The translations under genes and the position numbers were made by a program. From Cohaesibacteraceae bacterium (GTDB lineage Bacteria > Pseudomonadota > Alphaproteobacteria > Rhizobiales > Cohaesibacteraceae), in assembly GCA_016764535.1 (NCBI GenBank), contig JAESRR010000177.1, forward strand, positions 13,589 through 20,269: DNA of 6,681 bases. The letters run 5' to 3'. Below, piece after piece: positions 1-6,406 of this stretch. Below the pieces are notes generated by a model. It was not told where the DNA came from. It worked only from the letters and a program-made list of their open reading frames with translations, and ran no database searches. Position 1 is the first letter of the stretch. Every line of letters starts with the position of its first letter.

Positions 1-1
1 T

Positions 2-514
2 ATAGATGCCCCGGTGACGGAAGTGCGAGCGGTTTTTGAAAATCCGTTATCCATTCTGGATTGGTGGTCATCGGTGTTTCTCGCCGGTGAGGCAATCGAG
101 CCAGTTGGAGCAACATCTGGAGCATTTCAGGCCAAATTCTACACCAAGGGTTTTTTGCCTCACACATTTCAGTTTCTTGCGACGATTAGTTCTCTTGAGG
201 AAGACAGGCTTGTCATCTCCACCAGCGGTGACTTTGATGGTGTTGGGACGATTGTTCTTCTTGAAAAAGGCGAGCAAACTCTTGTTACTGTTGAATGGCA
301 GGTAATTGTAAATCAGCCTTACATTCTTCCGTTTCTATTTATCCTGAAGCCGGTATTTGTCTGGAACCATATTTGGGCAATGCGTCAGGGTCGCCTTGGC
401 TTTGAAGCAGCGCTGGCACGAAATAAATTAAACGGTTCAATTGTGAAATATCCCGCTTCTACATTTCCCCATAATTTCTCGTTTCTCAGAAACCCGCGAA
501 GATGGCGGGTATGA
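2..514 (+). CDS. SRPBCC-fold (START/polyketide-cyclase-like) protein, 5' end cut by the window
   Basis: The reading frame is open to the left edge, so the start codon lies outside the window; 170 residues are visible. The first visible residues, IDAPVTEVRAVFENP followed by DWW, match the opening beta strand and helix of SRPBCC proteins (typically IDAP-EEVW-VL-D-----WW). The rest alternates predicted strands (GAFQAKFYTKGFLPH, LVTVEWQVIV) and ends with a long C-terminal helix around FVWNHIWAMRQGRLGFEAAL, as this fold does. Proteins of this fold bind hydrophobic ligands in a deep cavity; the ligand here cannot be inferred. No signal peptide can be assessed because the N terminus is missing. A GTG at 14 is an in-frame codon but is unlikely to be the start, because the conserved IDAP motif lies before it. 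The stop overlaps the ATG of the RND exporter gene, so the two are probably translationally coupled and may handle the same lipophilic compound. The fold call is fairly sure; the function is unknown. Confidence 0.7.
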   Translation: MDAPVTEVRAVFENPLSILDWWSSVFLAGEAIEPVGATSGAFQAKFYTKGFLPHTFQFLATISSLEEDRLVISTSGDFDGVGTIVLLEKGEQTLVTVEWQVIVNQPYILPFLFILKPVFVWNHIWAMRQGRLGFEAALARNKLNGSIVKYPASTFPHNFSFLRNPRRWRV

Positions 515-2781
515 TCGAACATACAACCGTTTTGTATCAACAATTAGCACGCAGACCGGTTTTGTGTGTGGGTATGTTGATGATCGTTGTACTTATGTGC
601 GTACCTGGCATCATGAACCTGGGCTTTGATGATGGTTTGAGAAGTGTTTTTAAGTCCAAACAGGAAAATTTCATTAGGTTTGATCACCATACAGGGGAAT
701 TTTCTCAAACCGAAAACGATGTAATAATTCTGGTTTCCTCCAAATCCGAATTTACAAGCGGTCAGCTCGGTTCAATTCGGGAAATGGTGTTGGACGCACA
801 TCTGCTGGATAAAGTTGAGGCTGTGTTTTCGATATTCAGCTTGCAAAAAATCAATCAGCAATCCGGTAATATTGAACCGTTATTCCCCCAGGAATTTGAT
901 GTAGGTACAAAAATTTCAGGGCTTTTAAAAGACGCCCGGAATATGAATTTTGCCGGTATATCCTTGCTCTCATCCCAAAATGACAAGACGGTGCTGGTGG
1001 TGACCCTCGATACAAATGCGTCGAATTTGTCAATTGCATCACCGGTGTTACGTGACCTGAAAGTACTGGCCCAGGATCTTTCTGCACTTGCAGATCTGGA
1101 AGTAGAGCTTACCGGAATGCTCCCGATAAGAAATCACATCATCAATGGTTTAAAACGGGATCAGGCGCTGATCAATGTGATTGGCGCCATTCTTGGTTTT
1201 TTTGCATCTCTCATCATATTTCGCAGTGTCATAATCGCGGTGTTAAACGGCATTGCTCCGGTTTTTGCCTTGTACCTGGCACTTTCCGTTTTTGGGTATA
1301 CTGGCATCAATATTGATGTCGTGACAAATGCACTACCTGTATTGCTGCTGGTACTGGCCAGCTCGGATTGTACGCATATTACTTATGAAATACGCCGGAG
1401 GTCCGGAGCAGGAGAACCAATTCACAGTGCAATCCTTGCTTCGATGCGGGATATGACCGCACCATGTATTTTAACATCTCTCACAACAATTCTGGCGTTT
1501 TCGAGCCTGTATTTTTCTCAATCCCCGATCATCAAGGGACTTGCAATCGCCGGGTCACTCGGTGTTTTTATTGCCTTGTTGACAATTTTATTTGTTCATC
1601 CGTTGGTATTCGTATTGGCGTCCCGGGTACCTGCATTCGCTCGATTGATTTCTGATCCAGCCAAACCATTAATGGCGCGTGTATCGACTGGCGGGTTATT
1701 CAGAGCTGTCATACGCCGCAAACGATTGGTGACCGTTGCAGGTTTGGCTCTGGCTATATCGGCATTTACGCAGTTATTTCCCATTCAGACACAATATCGA
1801 TTTTATGAAAATATCGATCTGGATCAACCAATTATGGAGACTTTGCGCGGTGTTGAAAAAATTGCAGGACCGCTATCCGCTATCGAAATACCGCTGTACT
1901 TCAAGGATGCGAGTGAAGTTTTTTCAGATCAGATGCTTGCAGATATAAAAAATATCCATGAGCTGTTTGAAGCCGGTGAAACAGGTGGGACAGTCGTTTC
2001 CCTGCATACAATTATTCGATTTTTAAATTCTCAAAATCGGAATGTGAGCAAGAAGACAATTTCCGACGCGATGGATTTGCTGCCGGAGCAATACAGGTAC
2101 CGAATGATCAGCAGGGACGGCGCAGCAATATTGTTGTCAATTATGGTGGCAGACGACCATTCCGCGGCAGTGCGATCCAAAGTGCGCAAAATACAATCTG
2201 TACTCGATAAATTGAGCTTGAAAACCCTGGAACCAGGAAAACCTACCGGATTTTTGGAAATGGCATCCGGAAGCTCCCATTACATGATCGGGCAGTTGAC
2301 GATAAGCTTCTTTATTGCTGCTCTTGCTTGTTCATTCCTGATAGGTGTCTGGTACCGAAAAGTAAGTTACGGGCTCGCCGCGGTGTTGCCCAATGTGTTG
2401 CCAATTGCTTGTGTGGGAGCTGTTCTGACTATGATCGGTGCTGATATACAGTTTTCCAGTGCGCTGGCTCTAACAATCGCATTTGGTATCGCGGTTGACG
2501 ATACTGTTCACGTTTTTAACCGGCTGTCGCTCGAACAAAAAAATACTCTCCAATTATCGGCTTCAAATCAAATCATTGCTGCAATGTCCCATATTAGTCC
2601 GGCGCTCCTGACAACGACGGCAATATTAACCGGTGGCATGATCGCGACCGGGTTTAGTGCAATGCCGATGATTAGATATTTTGGACTTTTATGTGCGATC
2701 ACATTTGTGCTGGCTTTGTTGTGTGATTTGGTTTTGCTTCCGGCAATTCTTGCCTTGTCCGGGCGGTTTTCAAAGGGATAG
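511..2781 (+). CDS. RND-superfamily exporter, MMPL/HAE3-type, 12 TM
   Basis: The product is a 756-residue inner-membrane transporter of the RND superfamily (MMPL, Patched-like, HpnN-related), probably driven by the proton gradient and moving lipids or other hydrophobic compounds. It shows the two-fold RND layout: TM1 near residues 16-36, a periplasmic loop to about 215, TM2-6 at about 219-371, TM7 near 405-421, a second loop to about 592, and TM8-12 at about 595-749. The acidic residues expected inside the membrane are present: Asp286 in TM4 (LASSD) and Asp663-Asp664 in TM10 (FGIAVDDTVH), the latter being the family hallmark. The length is normal for single-chain HAE3 exporters, which need no separate membrane-fusion protein. 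The chosen ATG gives an ATGA overlap with the preceding stop. An ATG three codons earlier (502) is an equally possible start; neither has a strong ribosome binding site. The neighbours are a SRPBCC protein upstream and an exported protein 4 bp downstream, which suggests one operon. The substrate is not known. Confidence 0.9.
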   Translation: MIEHTTVLYQQLARRPVLCVGMLMIVVLMCVPGIMNLGFDDGLRSVFKSKQENFIRFDHHTGEFSQTENDVIILVSSKSEFTSGQLGSIREMVLDAHLLDKVEAVFSIFSLQKINQQSGNIEPLFPQEFDVGTKISGLLKDARNMNFAGISLLSSQNDKTVLVVTLDTNASNLSIASPVLRDLKVLAQDLSALADLEVELTGMLPIRNHIINGLKRDQALINVIGAILGFFASLIIFRSVIIAVLNGIAPVFALYLALSVFGYTGINIDVVTNALPVLLLVLASSDCTHITYEIRRRSGAGEPIHSAILASMRDMTAPCILTSLTTILAFSSLYFSQSPIIKGLAIAGSLGVFIALLTILFVHPLVFVLASRVPAFARLISDPAKPLMARVSTGGLFRAVIRRKRLVTVAGLALAISAFTQLFPIQTQYRFYENIDLDQPIMETLRGVEKIAGPLSAIEIPLYFKDASEVFSDQMLADIKNIHELFEAGETGGTVVSLHTIIRFLNSQNRNVSKKTISDAMDLLPEQYRYRMISRDGAAILLSIMVADDHSAAVRSKVRKIQSVLDKLSLKTLEPGKPTGFLEMASGSSHYMIGQLTISFFIAALACSFLIGVWYRKVSYGLAAVLPNVLPIACVGAVLTMIGADIQFSSALALTIAFGIAVDDTVHVFNRLSLEQKNTLQLSASNQIIAAMSHISPALLTTTAILTGGMIATGFSAMPMIRYFGLLCAITFVLALLCDLVLLPAILALSGRFSKG
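2772..2778 (+). promoter_or_regulatory. Ribosome binding site of the exported-protein gene
   Basis: AAAGGGA lies 7 bases before the ATG at 2786 and inside the last codons of the exporter gene. It decides the start against a longer in-frame opening at 2681 that would run about 100 bases into the exporter gene. Its position implies that translation follows on from the exporter. Confidence 0.6.
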
Positions 2782-2785
2782 ATTG

Positions 2786-3346
2786 ATGTCGCGACATATG
2801 TGGTCTTCTATATTGGTGATCGTCCTGTCATGTGGATTTATGGTCCCGGCCCATGCTGAAGATATGCTCGGTTTTTTTGCAGGCAAGTGGACGGGTTCAG
2901 GCTTTGTTCGGCAACAACAGTTTGGTGTTCAGCAAAAAATCAAATGCAAAATAAATGGCAAACTACGGCAATCCGGTAGCGCGATTTTTGCTGGTCGTTG
3001 CGCAACCGCAGGCAAAGCGGGTGCCTTCTCGTTTGAAGTAATACGGGGGGAGGGGGAGGATCAGTATCAGGCAGTCGCGAGCTATTCTGGTGTTGGACAG
3101 CCAATTGGATACAAAGGAGTGGAACTTACAGAAGATACCGCGCAATCGGCACCAACGGATAGTCCTGTCACCAGAAATCTGATTTTTACAATAAACCGGC
3201 CATATCTTCGGGATGGAAGAAAAATCCATTCCCTGATCGCGATTTCATTTAGAGATCAAAATCACATGGAAATTCGGGAAATGGTCACAGACCTCTATAC
3301 AAATGAAATTTCAGACGCCTTGACACTTCAGTTCGCGCGGCCCTGA
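2786..3346 (+). CDS. Exported (periplasmic) protein of unknown function
   Basis: The 186-residue product starts with a short basic segment (MSRHMW) and a hydrophobic core (SSILVIVLSCGFMV), then a signal-peptidase-I type site after VPAHA, giving cleavage near residue 24/25. The mature part begins EDMLGFFAGKWTGSGFV, a hydrophobic start with an F-x-G-x-W-x-G-x-G pattern seen in small secreted beta-barrel or lipocalin-like proteins of alphaproteobacteria. Two cysteines (Cys54 in KIKCKI, Cys72 in GRCAT) could form a disulfide, as expected for the periplasm. The rest is strand-rich, with no catalytic motif I recognise. Cys16 in the signal region is not followed by a convincing lipobox context, so a lipoprotein is less likely. 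It starts 4 bp after the exporter stop and probably forms the last gene of that operon; it may be a periplasmic partner or ligand carrier. The export call is firm; the role is inference. The gene converges on the MarR gene with 27 bp between the stops and no clear terminator. Confidence 0.75.
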   Translation: MSRHMWSSILVIVLSCGFMVPAHAEDMLGFFAGKWTGSGFVRQQQFGVQQKIKCKINGKLRQSGSAIFAGRCATAGKAGAFSFEVIRGEGEDQYQAVASYSGVGQPIGYKGVELTEDTAQSAPTDSPVTRNLIFTINRPYLRDGRKIHSLIAISFRDQNHMEIREMVTDLYTNEISDALTLQFARP

Positions 3347-3373
3347 TTTGTGGACACACCGGTAAATCGGGAA

Positions 3374-3853
3374 TCACTCATCTTGCGAATTAATATCCGA
3401 ATTGGCGAAGGCCAGTGCCCGGGTGCGTATTTTGGTGGAAATTGTCGCAAACATTTCCTGTTCTTCCAAAGTAAGATCTTCAAGCAAACAGGCCTCTCGT
3501 TCCTGAACCAGCGGTATAATTTTAGCCAGCATGGCTTCTCCAACATCTGTAAGCCGCAAAACCTTGTTACGACGATCGATAGAATCTTCCGTTCTGGCTA
3601 CGTAATTATTTTTTTCAAGCCGTTTGACGGCCCGACTGACCTGCATTTTGTCGAGGGTTGTGATGCGGGTAATTTGTTTTCCCGTCATATCCGGATTATC
3701 GCCCAGTGCGGCCACCACTCTCCATTCGGCTCTGGTAAGTGAAAATTCGTCAAGGTAAAGTTGCGCCGTTGCCCGGCTTACCGCGTCGGCAAGTATAGCC
3801 AGCTGGTAGGGTAAAAAATTCCGCAGTTCAAACGGCTTGTCAATTTTCGACAT
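3374..3853 (-). CDS. MarR-family transcriptional regulator
   Basis: The 159-residue product has the MarR winged-helix layout. There is an N-terminal dimerisation helix (about 12-36), a helix-turn-helix starting at LTRAEWRVVAAL (39-50), a recognition helix near DKMQVSRAVKRLEKN (68-82), and a wing with the family signature around DRRNKVLRLTDVG (93-105). Long C-terminal helices (105-150) complete the dimer interface. Such proteins usually repress genes and release DNA on binding phenols, quinones or similar molecules, or on thiol oxidation. The only cysteine is Cys122 in the C-terminal part, not at a known redox-sensor position. The start is a clear ATG; GGGA lies 12 bases upstream and falls inside an inverted repeat. 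The reductase gene lies upstream on the same strand with a 78 bp gap that holds a promoter. Likely targets are itself and possibly the reductase. The effector is unknown. Confidence 0.9.
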   Translation of the reverse strand: MSKIDKPFELRNFLPYQLAILADAVSRATAQLYLDEFSLTRAEWRVVAALGDNPDMTGKQITRITTLDKMQVSRAVKRLEKNNYVARTEDSIDRRNKVLRLTDVGEAMLAKIIPLVQEREACLLEDLTLEEQEMFATISTKIRTRALAFANSDINSQDE

Positions 3854-3861
3854 TAAATATT

Positions 3862-3886
3862 GATTCCCGAATTTGTACCGGGATTC
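3862..3886. promoter_or_regulatory. Inverted repeat, candidate MarR operator
   Basis: GATTCCCG, 9 bases, then CGGGATTC: the arms pair at 7 of 8 positions. The site begins within the -10 box of the MarR promoter and reaches to 8 bases before the start codon, covering the predicted transcription start and the GGGA ribosome-binding sequence. The length and position fit a MarR dimer repressing its own gene. A transcript starting downstream of the promoter would lack most of the upstream arm, so a DNA operator is more likely than an RNA hairpin. Confidence 0.5.
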
Positions 3887-3911
3887 TAGAGCTTGAGTTT
3901 GATCCGGGCAA
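3883..3911 (-). promoter_or_regulatory. Sigma70-type promoter of the MarR gene
   Basis: On the minus strand, TTGCCC (3906-3911) and TAGAAT (3883-3888) are separated by exactly 17 bases. They match the consensus boxes at 4 of 6 and 5 of 6 positions. Transcription would start near 3876, giving a leader of about 20 bases. This gives the MarR gene its own promoter, independent of read-through from the reductase gene. Confidence 0.5.
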
Positions 3912-3931
3912 GAGCACAGAGAAGACCAATA

Positions 3932-4900
3932 TCAATTAAAAGCATGTCTGTAGTTCTGCGCGCTTTTGCAGGTTGACACCACAGGCTCATGCCAGTCGGC
4001 ATGTGGTTTTTCCGCGATTATACCATATGGATTAAGGTCACCATCATTGCTGTAATAACCTTCCAGTATGGCATCAAAATTGACGGTTTGTGCGATGCCT
4101 GCTGATTGAAATAACTTACGTGCATAGGCCCAAAGTGCCGGATAATCAATAAGTCGCGCCCGTGTACACCGAAAATATGTTGCATACACCGCGTCGAACC
4201 GGACCAACACGGGAAACAGTAACCAGTCTGCTTCTGTTATGCTGTCACCCATGAGGAATGGCTGATTGATCAATGTACATTCCAGCTCGTCGAGTGTGTC
4301 AAACACAAGTCCAACTGCATTGTTATAGGCGATTTGGGATTGGGCGAGCCCCGCCTCATAGACCGCATTTGCAAGGCCGATATAAATCCGGTCACTACAA
4401 TCATCAATCTGCTGTATTTGATGAGAAGGCCGCATATGTTCTGTATTCGATGCGACGGTCCAGAAGGCACGCAAGATTTCGATTGAAGAATTGGATACAA
4501 TGGTGCCAGAAAAACTGTCCCACAAGACCGGAACAGTCGTACGGCCGCTAAAATTTCTGTTGCTCAATGTGTAGAGTTGATGCATATGACGAAATTTAGA
4601 TGCTTTACCGGGCAACTCATGACCCGTTGGTAGTGCATAGCCTTCGATCCTTGGACCTGCCGCGATGACCAAAGGCAGGACGGTCTCAAGCTTGCCAAGC
4701 GCTCTTGCGATGATGACCCTGTGGGACCATGGACAACTTTCCGAGGCAATCAGGAAATAGCGGCCCGGGTGGGCGGATATTTCCCTGCAATGAAACGGTG
4801 AAACCGGTTTATCAAAGTAATCACTGTCGCGAATAAACACGCCTTTTTCAGTGATCCGGTTGTCAGTATCATTCCAGATTCCATTGTTTAGTTTTCCCAT
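3932..4900 (-). CDS. Glutathionyl-hydroquinone reductase (Xi-class GST, YqjG/PcpF-like)
   Basis: The 322-residue cytoplasmic enzyme is predicted to remove glutathione from glutathionyl-hydroquinones, using Cys56 and a second glutathione to give the free hydroquinone and GSSG. The N-terminal thioredoxin-like domain (about 45-150) carries the class motif SCPWSHR (55-61) and GRTTVPVLWD (119-128). The all-alpha domain (about 160-280) carries VYEAGLAQSQ (180-189), with the likely active-site tyrosine, and TEADWLLFPVLVRFDAVY (222-239), diagnostic of this family. The C terminus has GYY and NPYGII, matching the HYY...NP--IVP tail. The length is typical. The start is set by MGKLNNGIW, the usual family N terminus, with AGGAAA 6 bases upstream; a longer opening to 4975 would overrun the LysR start. 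Oddity: the usual N-E-S of the glutathione site (TIVSNES) reads IVSNSS here, so the conserved Glu is Ser138. A LysR gene diverges from it and a MarR gene follows, suggesting regulated detoxification of quinones. Confidence 0.9.
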   Translation of the reverse strand: MGKLNNGIWNDTDNRITEKGVFIRDSDYFDKPVSPFHCREISAHPGRYFLIASESCPWSHRVIIARALGKLETVLPLVIAAGPRIEGYALPTGHELPGKASKFRHMHQLYTLSNRNFSGRTTVPVLWDSFSGTIVSNSSIEILRAFWTVASNTEHMRPSHQIQQIDDCSDRIYIGLANAVYEAGLAQSQIAYNNAVGLVFDTLDELECTLINQPFLMGDSITEADWLLFPVLVRFDAVYATYFRCTRARLIDYPALWAYARKLFQSAGIAQTVNFDAILEGYYSNDGDLNPYGIIAEKPHADWHEPVVSTCKSAQNYRHAFN

Positions 4901-4906
4901 GAAGTA

Positions 4907-4912
4907 TTTCCT
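4907..4912 (-). promoter_or_regulatory. Ribosome binding site of the reductase gene
   Basis: AGGAAA on the minus strand lies 6 bases before the ATG at 4900. It supports this start over the in-frame ATG at 4975. Confidence 0.65.
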
Positions 4913-4937
4913 GTTCGGTAGGCACGGAACAATATTA

Positions 4938-4970
4938 ACATTTGTAGATCTGAAAAGTGGTGCAAAATGT
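4938..4970. promoter_or_regulatory. Dyad elements between divergent reductase and LysR genes, candidate LysR binding region
   Basis: Two symmetric elements overlap. One is TTT-GT-AGATCT-GA-AAA at 4941-4956, a palindromic core with flanking T and A triplets. The other pairs ACATTT (4938-4943) with AAATGT (4965-4970). LysR regulators typically bind such interrupted dyads between their own gene and a divergent target. The exact T-N11-A box is not obvious and the promoters on either side are weak matches, so this is a candidate only. Confidence 0.35.
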
Positions 4971-4996
4971 GGCAAAACTGGTATATGTATAGCACC

Positions 4997-5911
4997 ATGA
5001 TATCATTGCCACTCACAAAACTCCGGGCTTTTGCAGCTGTATTTGAAACCGGGGGAGTACGTCCGGCCGCAAGAAAACTATCAGTTTCCCACTCTGTAGT
5101 CAGTCGACAGATTGCCGAGTTGCAAAGCTGGATAGGGACGGCTCTGTTGAAAGAAAACCGTGGTAATCAACCCGTTGAATTTACATCATCCGGACGGATG
5201 TTGGGTGAGGCAACGCTTTCGGGTTTGGGCATAATGGAGAATGCTGTTCGTCAAATACAGGAACGTCATTCGGGCAATGCGGTCATTCTCGAAACAACAT
5301 CTTCCATTGCCACGCGCTGGATTTTTCCTCGGCTGCAATCTTTTGAAAAACACTGTCCGGGTATTGAACTGTCAGTGACAGTCGACCAAAGATTGAATAC
5401 ATCTCATAAAAGTGACTGCGACATCATGGTGCGGATGGGGCAGGGGCCATGGGATGGTTTTGATTGTACTCCGATTATGGATGACTGGCTTTTGCCCATG
5501 ATGTCGGAAAAATACTGGCTGAACCAAAACAGACCATCAGTACCCCGGGATATCACCAGCCTGTCACTGCTGCATGACAGAGACCCGGCAACCAGCTGGG
5601 CCCGCTGGTTTGATCGATATGCGTTGCAAGACGCGCAATCGAACAAAGGTGCCAGATATACGTCATCAGATCTATTGCTCAGAGCGGCGGAACAAAACCT
5701 TGGTGTGGCATTGGGGCGGTATCAGATGGCACGGGAGGATTTAAATCGCAGACTACTTTACGCACCACTAGGAAGGCAGAGGAACATCCACGTTAAGGAT
5801 GCCTACTGGATACTATTACCTCCAGGACAAACAAGGCAGGCCGTACTGCGTGTGAGAGACTGGATATTGAGTGAGGTTGATAACTGCGATTTTGATTTGG
5901 TAGAAATCTAA
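4997..5911 (+). CDS. LysR-family transcriptional regulator, GcvA-like
   Basis: The 304-residue product starts MISLPLTKLRAFAAVFETGG and carries the LysR winged helix-turn-helix at about 4-63, with AARKLSVSHSVVSRQIAELQ (24-43) as the recognition part. The effector domain runs from about 95 to 296. GcvA-type features are SWARWFDRYAL (200-210) and LGVALGRYQMAREDLNRRLLYAPL (235-258), which resemble GLGVALGR--L---DL--GRLV-P in that subgroup. The ATG at 4997 gives the normal LysR N terminus. An ATG at 4967 would add 10 residues and has a slightly better purine-rich stretch upstream (AAAAGTGG), while 4997 has no clear ribosome binding site, so the start is uncertain. It is divergent from the reductase gene, which is the natural target. 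The GcvA-like character and the sarcosine oxidase gene further right also allow a role in glycine or sarcosine metabolism; that link is weaker because an IS scar lies between them. Confidence 0.9.
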   Translation: MISLPLTKLRAFAAVFETGGVRPAARKLSVSHSVVSRQIAELQSWIGTALLKENRGNQPVEFTSSGRMLGEATLSGLGIMENAVRQIQERHSGNAVILETTSSIATRWIFPRLQSFEKHCPGIELSVTVDQRLNTSHKSDCDIMVRMGQGPWDGFDCTPIMDDWLLPMMSEKYWLNQNRPSVPRDITSLSLLHDRDPATSWARWFDRYALQDAQSNKGARYTSSDLLLRAAEQNLGVALGRYQMAREDLNRRLLYAPLGRQRNIHVKDAYWILLPPGQTRQAVLRVRDWILSEVDNCDFDLVEI

Positions 5912-5918
5912 ACTACCA
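5898..5918. terminator. Hairpin at the end of the LysR gene
   Basis: TGGTAG and CTACCA form a perfect 6 bp stem with a 9-base loop spanning the LysR stop codon and the stop of the opposing short ORF. No run of T follows on either strand, so it is not a classical intrinsic terminator; it may only mark the boundary of two converging units. Confidence 0.25.
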
Positions 5919-6152
5919 GGATTGCAATTGCGACATTTTGTTCAGATGATGCGCAAGACACATGGCCGCTGATCCAGCCTTACGACGATCAATTGGATTA
6001 TCGTGGAGATATTCGATGACCTTGGGATATTTACCAACATCTGCTCGCATTGAAAGCCCAGGTACGACAACAGCACCATTTACCGTTCGAGTGCTGTTAA
6101 CGCGCATTCGCCGGTTGTTTTCAAAGGTCCTTGCCCCTGTATTGTGTGACAA
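5913..6152 (-). pseudogene. Short minus-strand ORF, possible tail of a truncated gene
   Basis: This open frame of 79 codons (TTG at 6152, only a weak GGATG upstream) ends at a stop inside the hairpin shared with the LysR end. Its last half reads like real protein: GKYPKVIEYLHDNPIDRR, then AHHLNKMSQLQSW at the C terminus, with an amphipathic helical pattern and ordinary codon use. I do not recognise the family. The IS66 homology begins at about 6160, just where this ORF begins, so it may be the 3' end of a gene whose front was removed by the IS or a later deletion. It could instead be a small hypothetical gene or a chance ORF. The plus-strand frames of 5912-6160 show nothing recognisable. Confidence 0.3.
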
Positions 6153-6159
6153 ATAACAT

Positions 6160-6406
6160 CCAGCGGGCCGCCTTTGTCCCAGGCCTTAAGGAACGTCTTG
6201 AACTGTCTGCACAATACACGAACCTGGCTCCATAACGGGTTTCTGGAGTTGGACAATAACACAGCGGAATGGGCCGTAAAGCCTATTGCTTTTGGCCAAA
6301 CAAACGAGGTGTTTGCTGGCAACGATAGTTTTTTGAATGCATTACTGATCGCTAAATCAACACGCTGGACGGGCTGATGCCACGGAGTTATAGTTTTGAA
6401 TTGTGA
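6160..6406 (+). pseudogene. IS66-family transposase (TnpC), decayed C-terminal fragment
   Basis: The frame through 6174 reads GPPLSQALRNVLN, then WLHNGFLELDNNTAEWAVKP, then IAFGQTNEVFAGNDS. This matches the C-terminal region of IS66 transposases, where LEIDNNTAERAIRP and IALGRKNWLFAGSD are hallmarks, with the DDE glutamate in the DNN-AE motif. After AGNDS the expected GGERAAAIY is replaced by about four residues, an in-frame loss of some 15 bases. Homology then shifts frame near 6354 and continues as INTLDGLMPRSY (compare TAKLNGLDPRAY) to a TGA at 6404-6406. Everything before about residue 'GPPLSQAL' of the C-terminal domain is missing, including the other catalytic aspartates, and the last 40 or so residues are absent too. 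The fragment cannot be active. A TTG at 6174 is not a real start. Confidence 0.8.

Noticed and set aside
2681..2785. Upstream extension of the exported-protein frame to an ATG at 2681.
   Set aside because: It overlaps the last TM helix of the exporter by about 100 bases and would bury the signal peptide; the ATG at 2786 has a good ribosome binding site.
3347..3373. Search for an intrinsic terminator between the converging exported-protein and MarR genes.
   Set aside because: No stem followed by a T run is visible in the 27 bp gap on either strand.
3350..3742. Plus-strand ORF of 130 codons opposite the MarR gene.
   Set aside because: It is a shadow of the MarR frame; its protein is rich in Phe, Cys and His with no family resemblance.
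4901..4975. Longer start of the reductase at 4975.
   Set aside because: The family begins at MGKL-(N/D)G-W, which has AGGAAA just upstream, and the extension would run into the LysR start region.
5940..6000. Resemblance of YLHDNPIDRR on the minus strand to the Y-H-NP motif of REP-associated transposases.
   Set aside because: The residues before and after do not follow that family, and the upstream catalytic part is absent; the match is too short to call.
5962..6156. Plus-strand ORF of 64 codons between LysR and the IS remnant.
   Set aside because: It shows no IS66 or other family resemblance, and the opposite strand looks more protein-like there.
6080..6322. Minus-strand ORF of 80 codons over the transposase remnant.
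   Set aside because: It lies opposite the clear IS66 homology on the plus strand and has no recognisable content.
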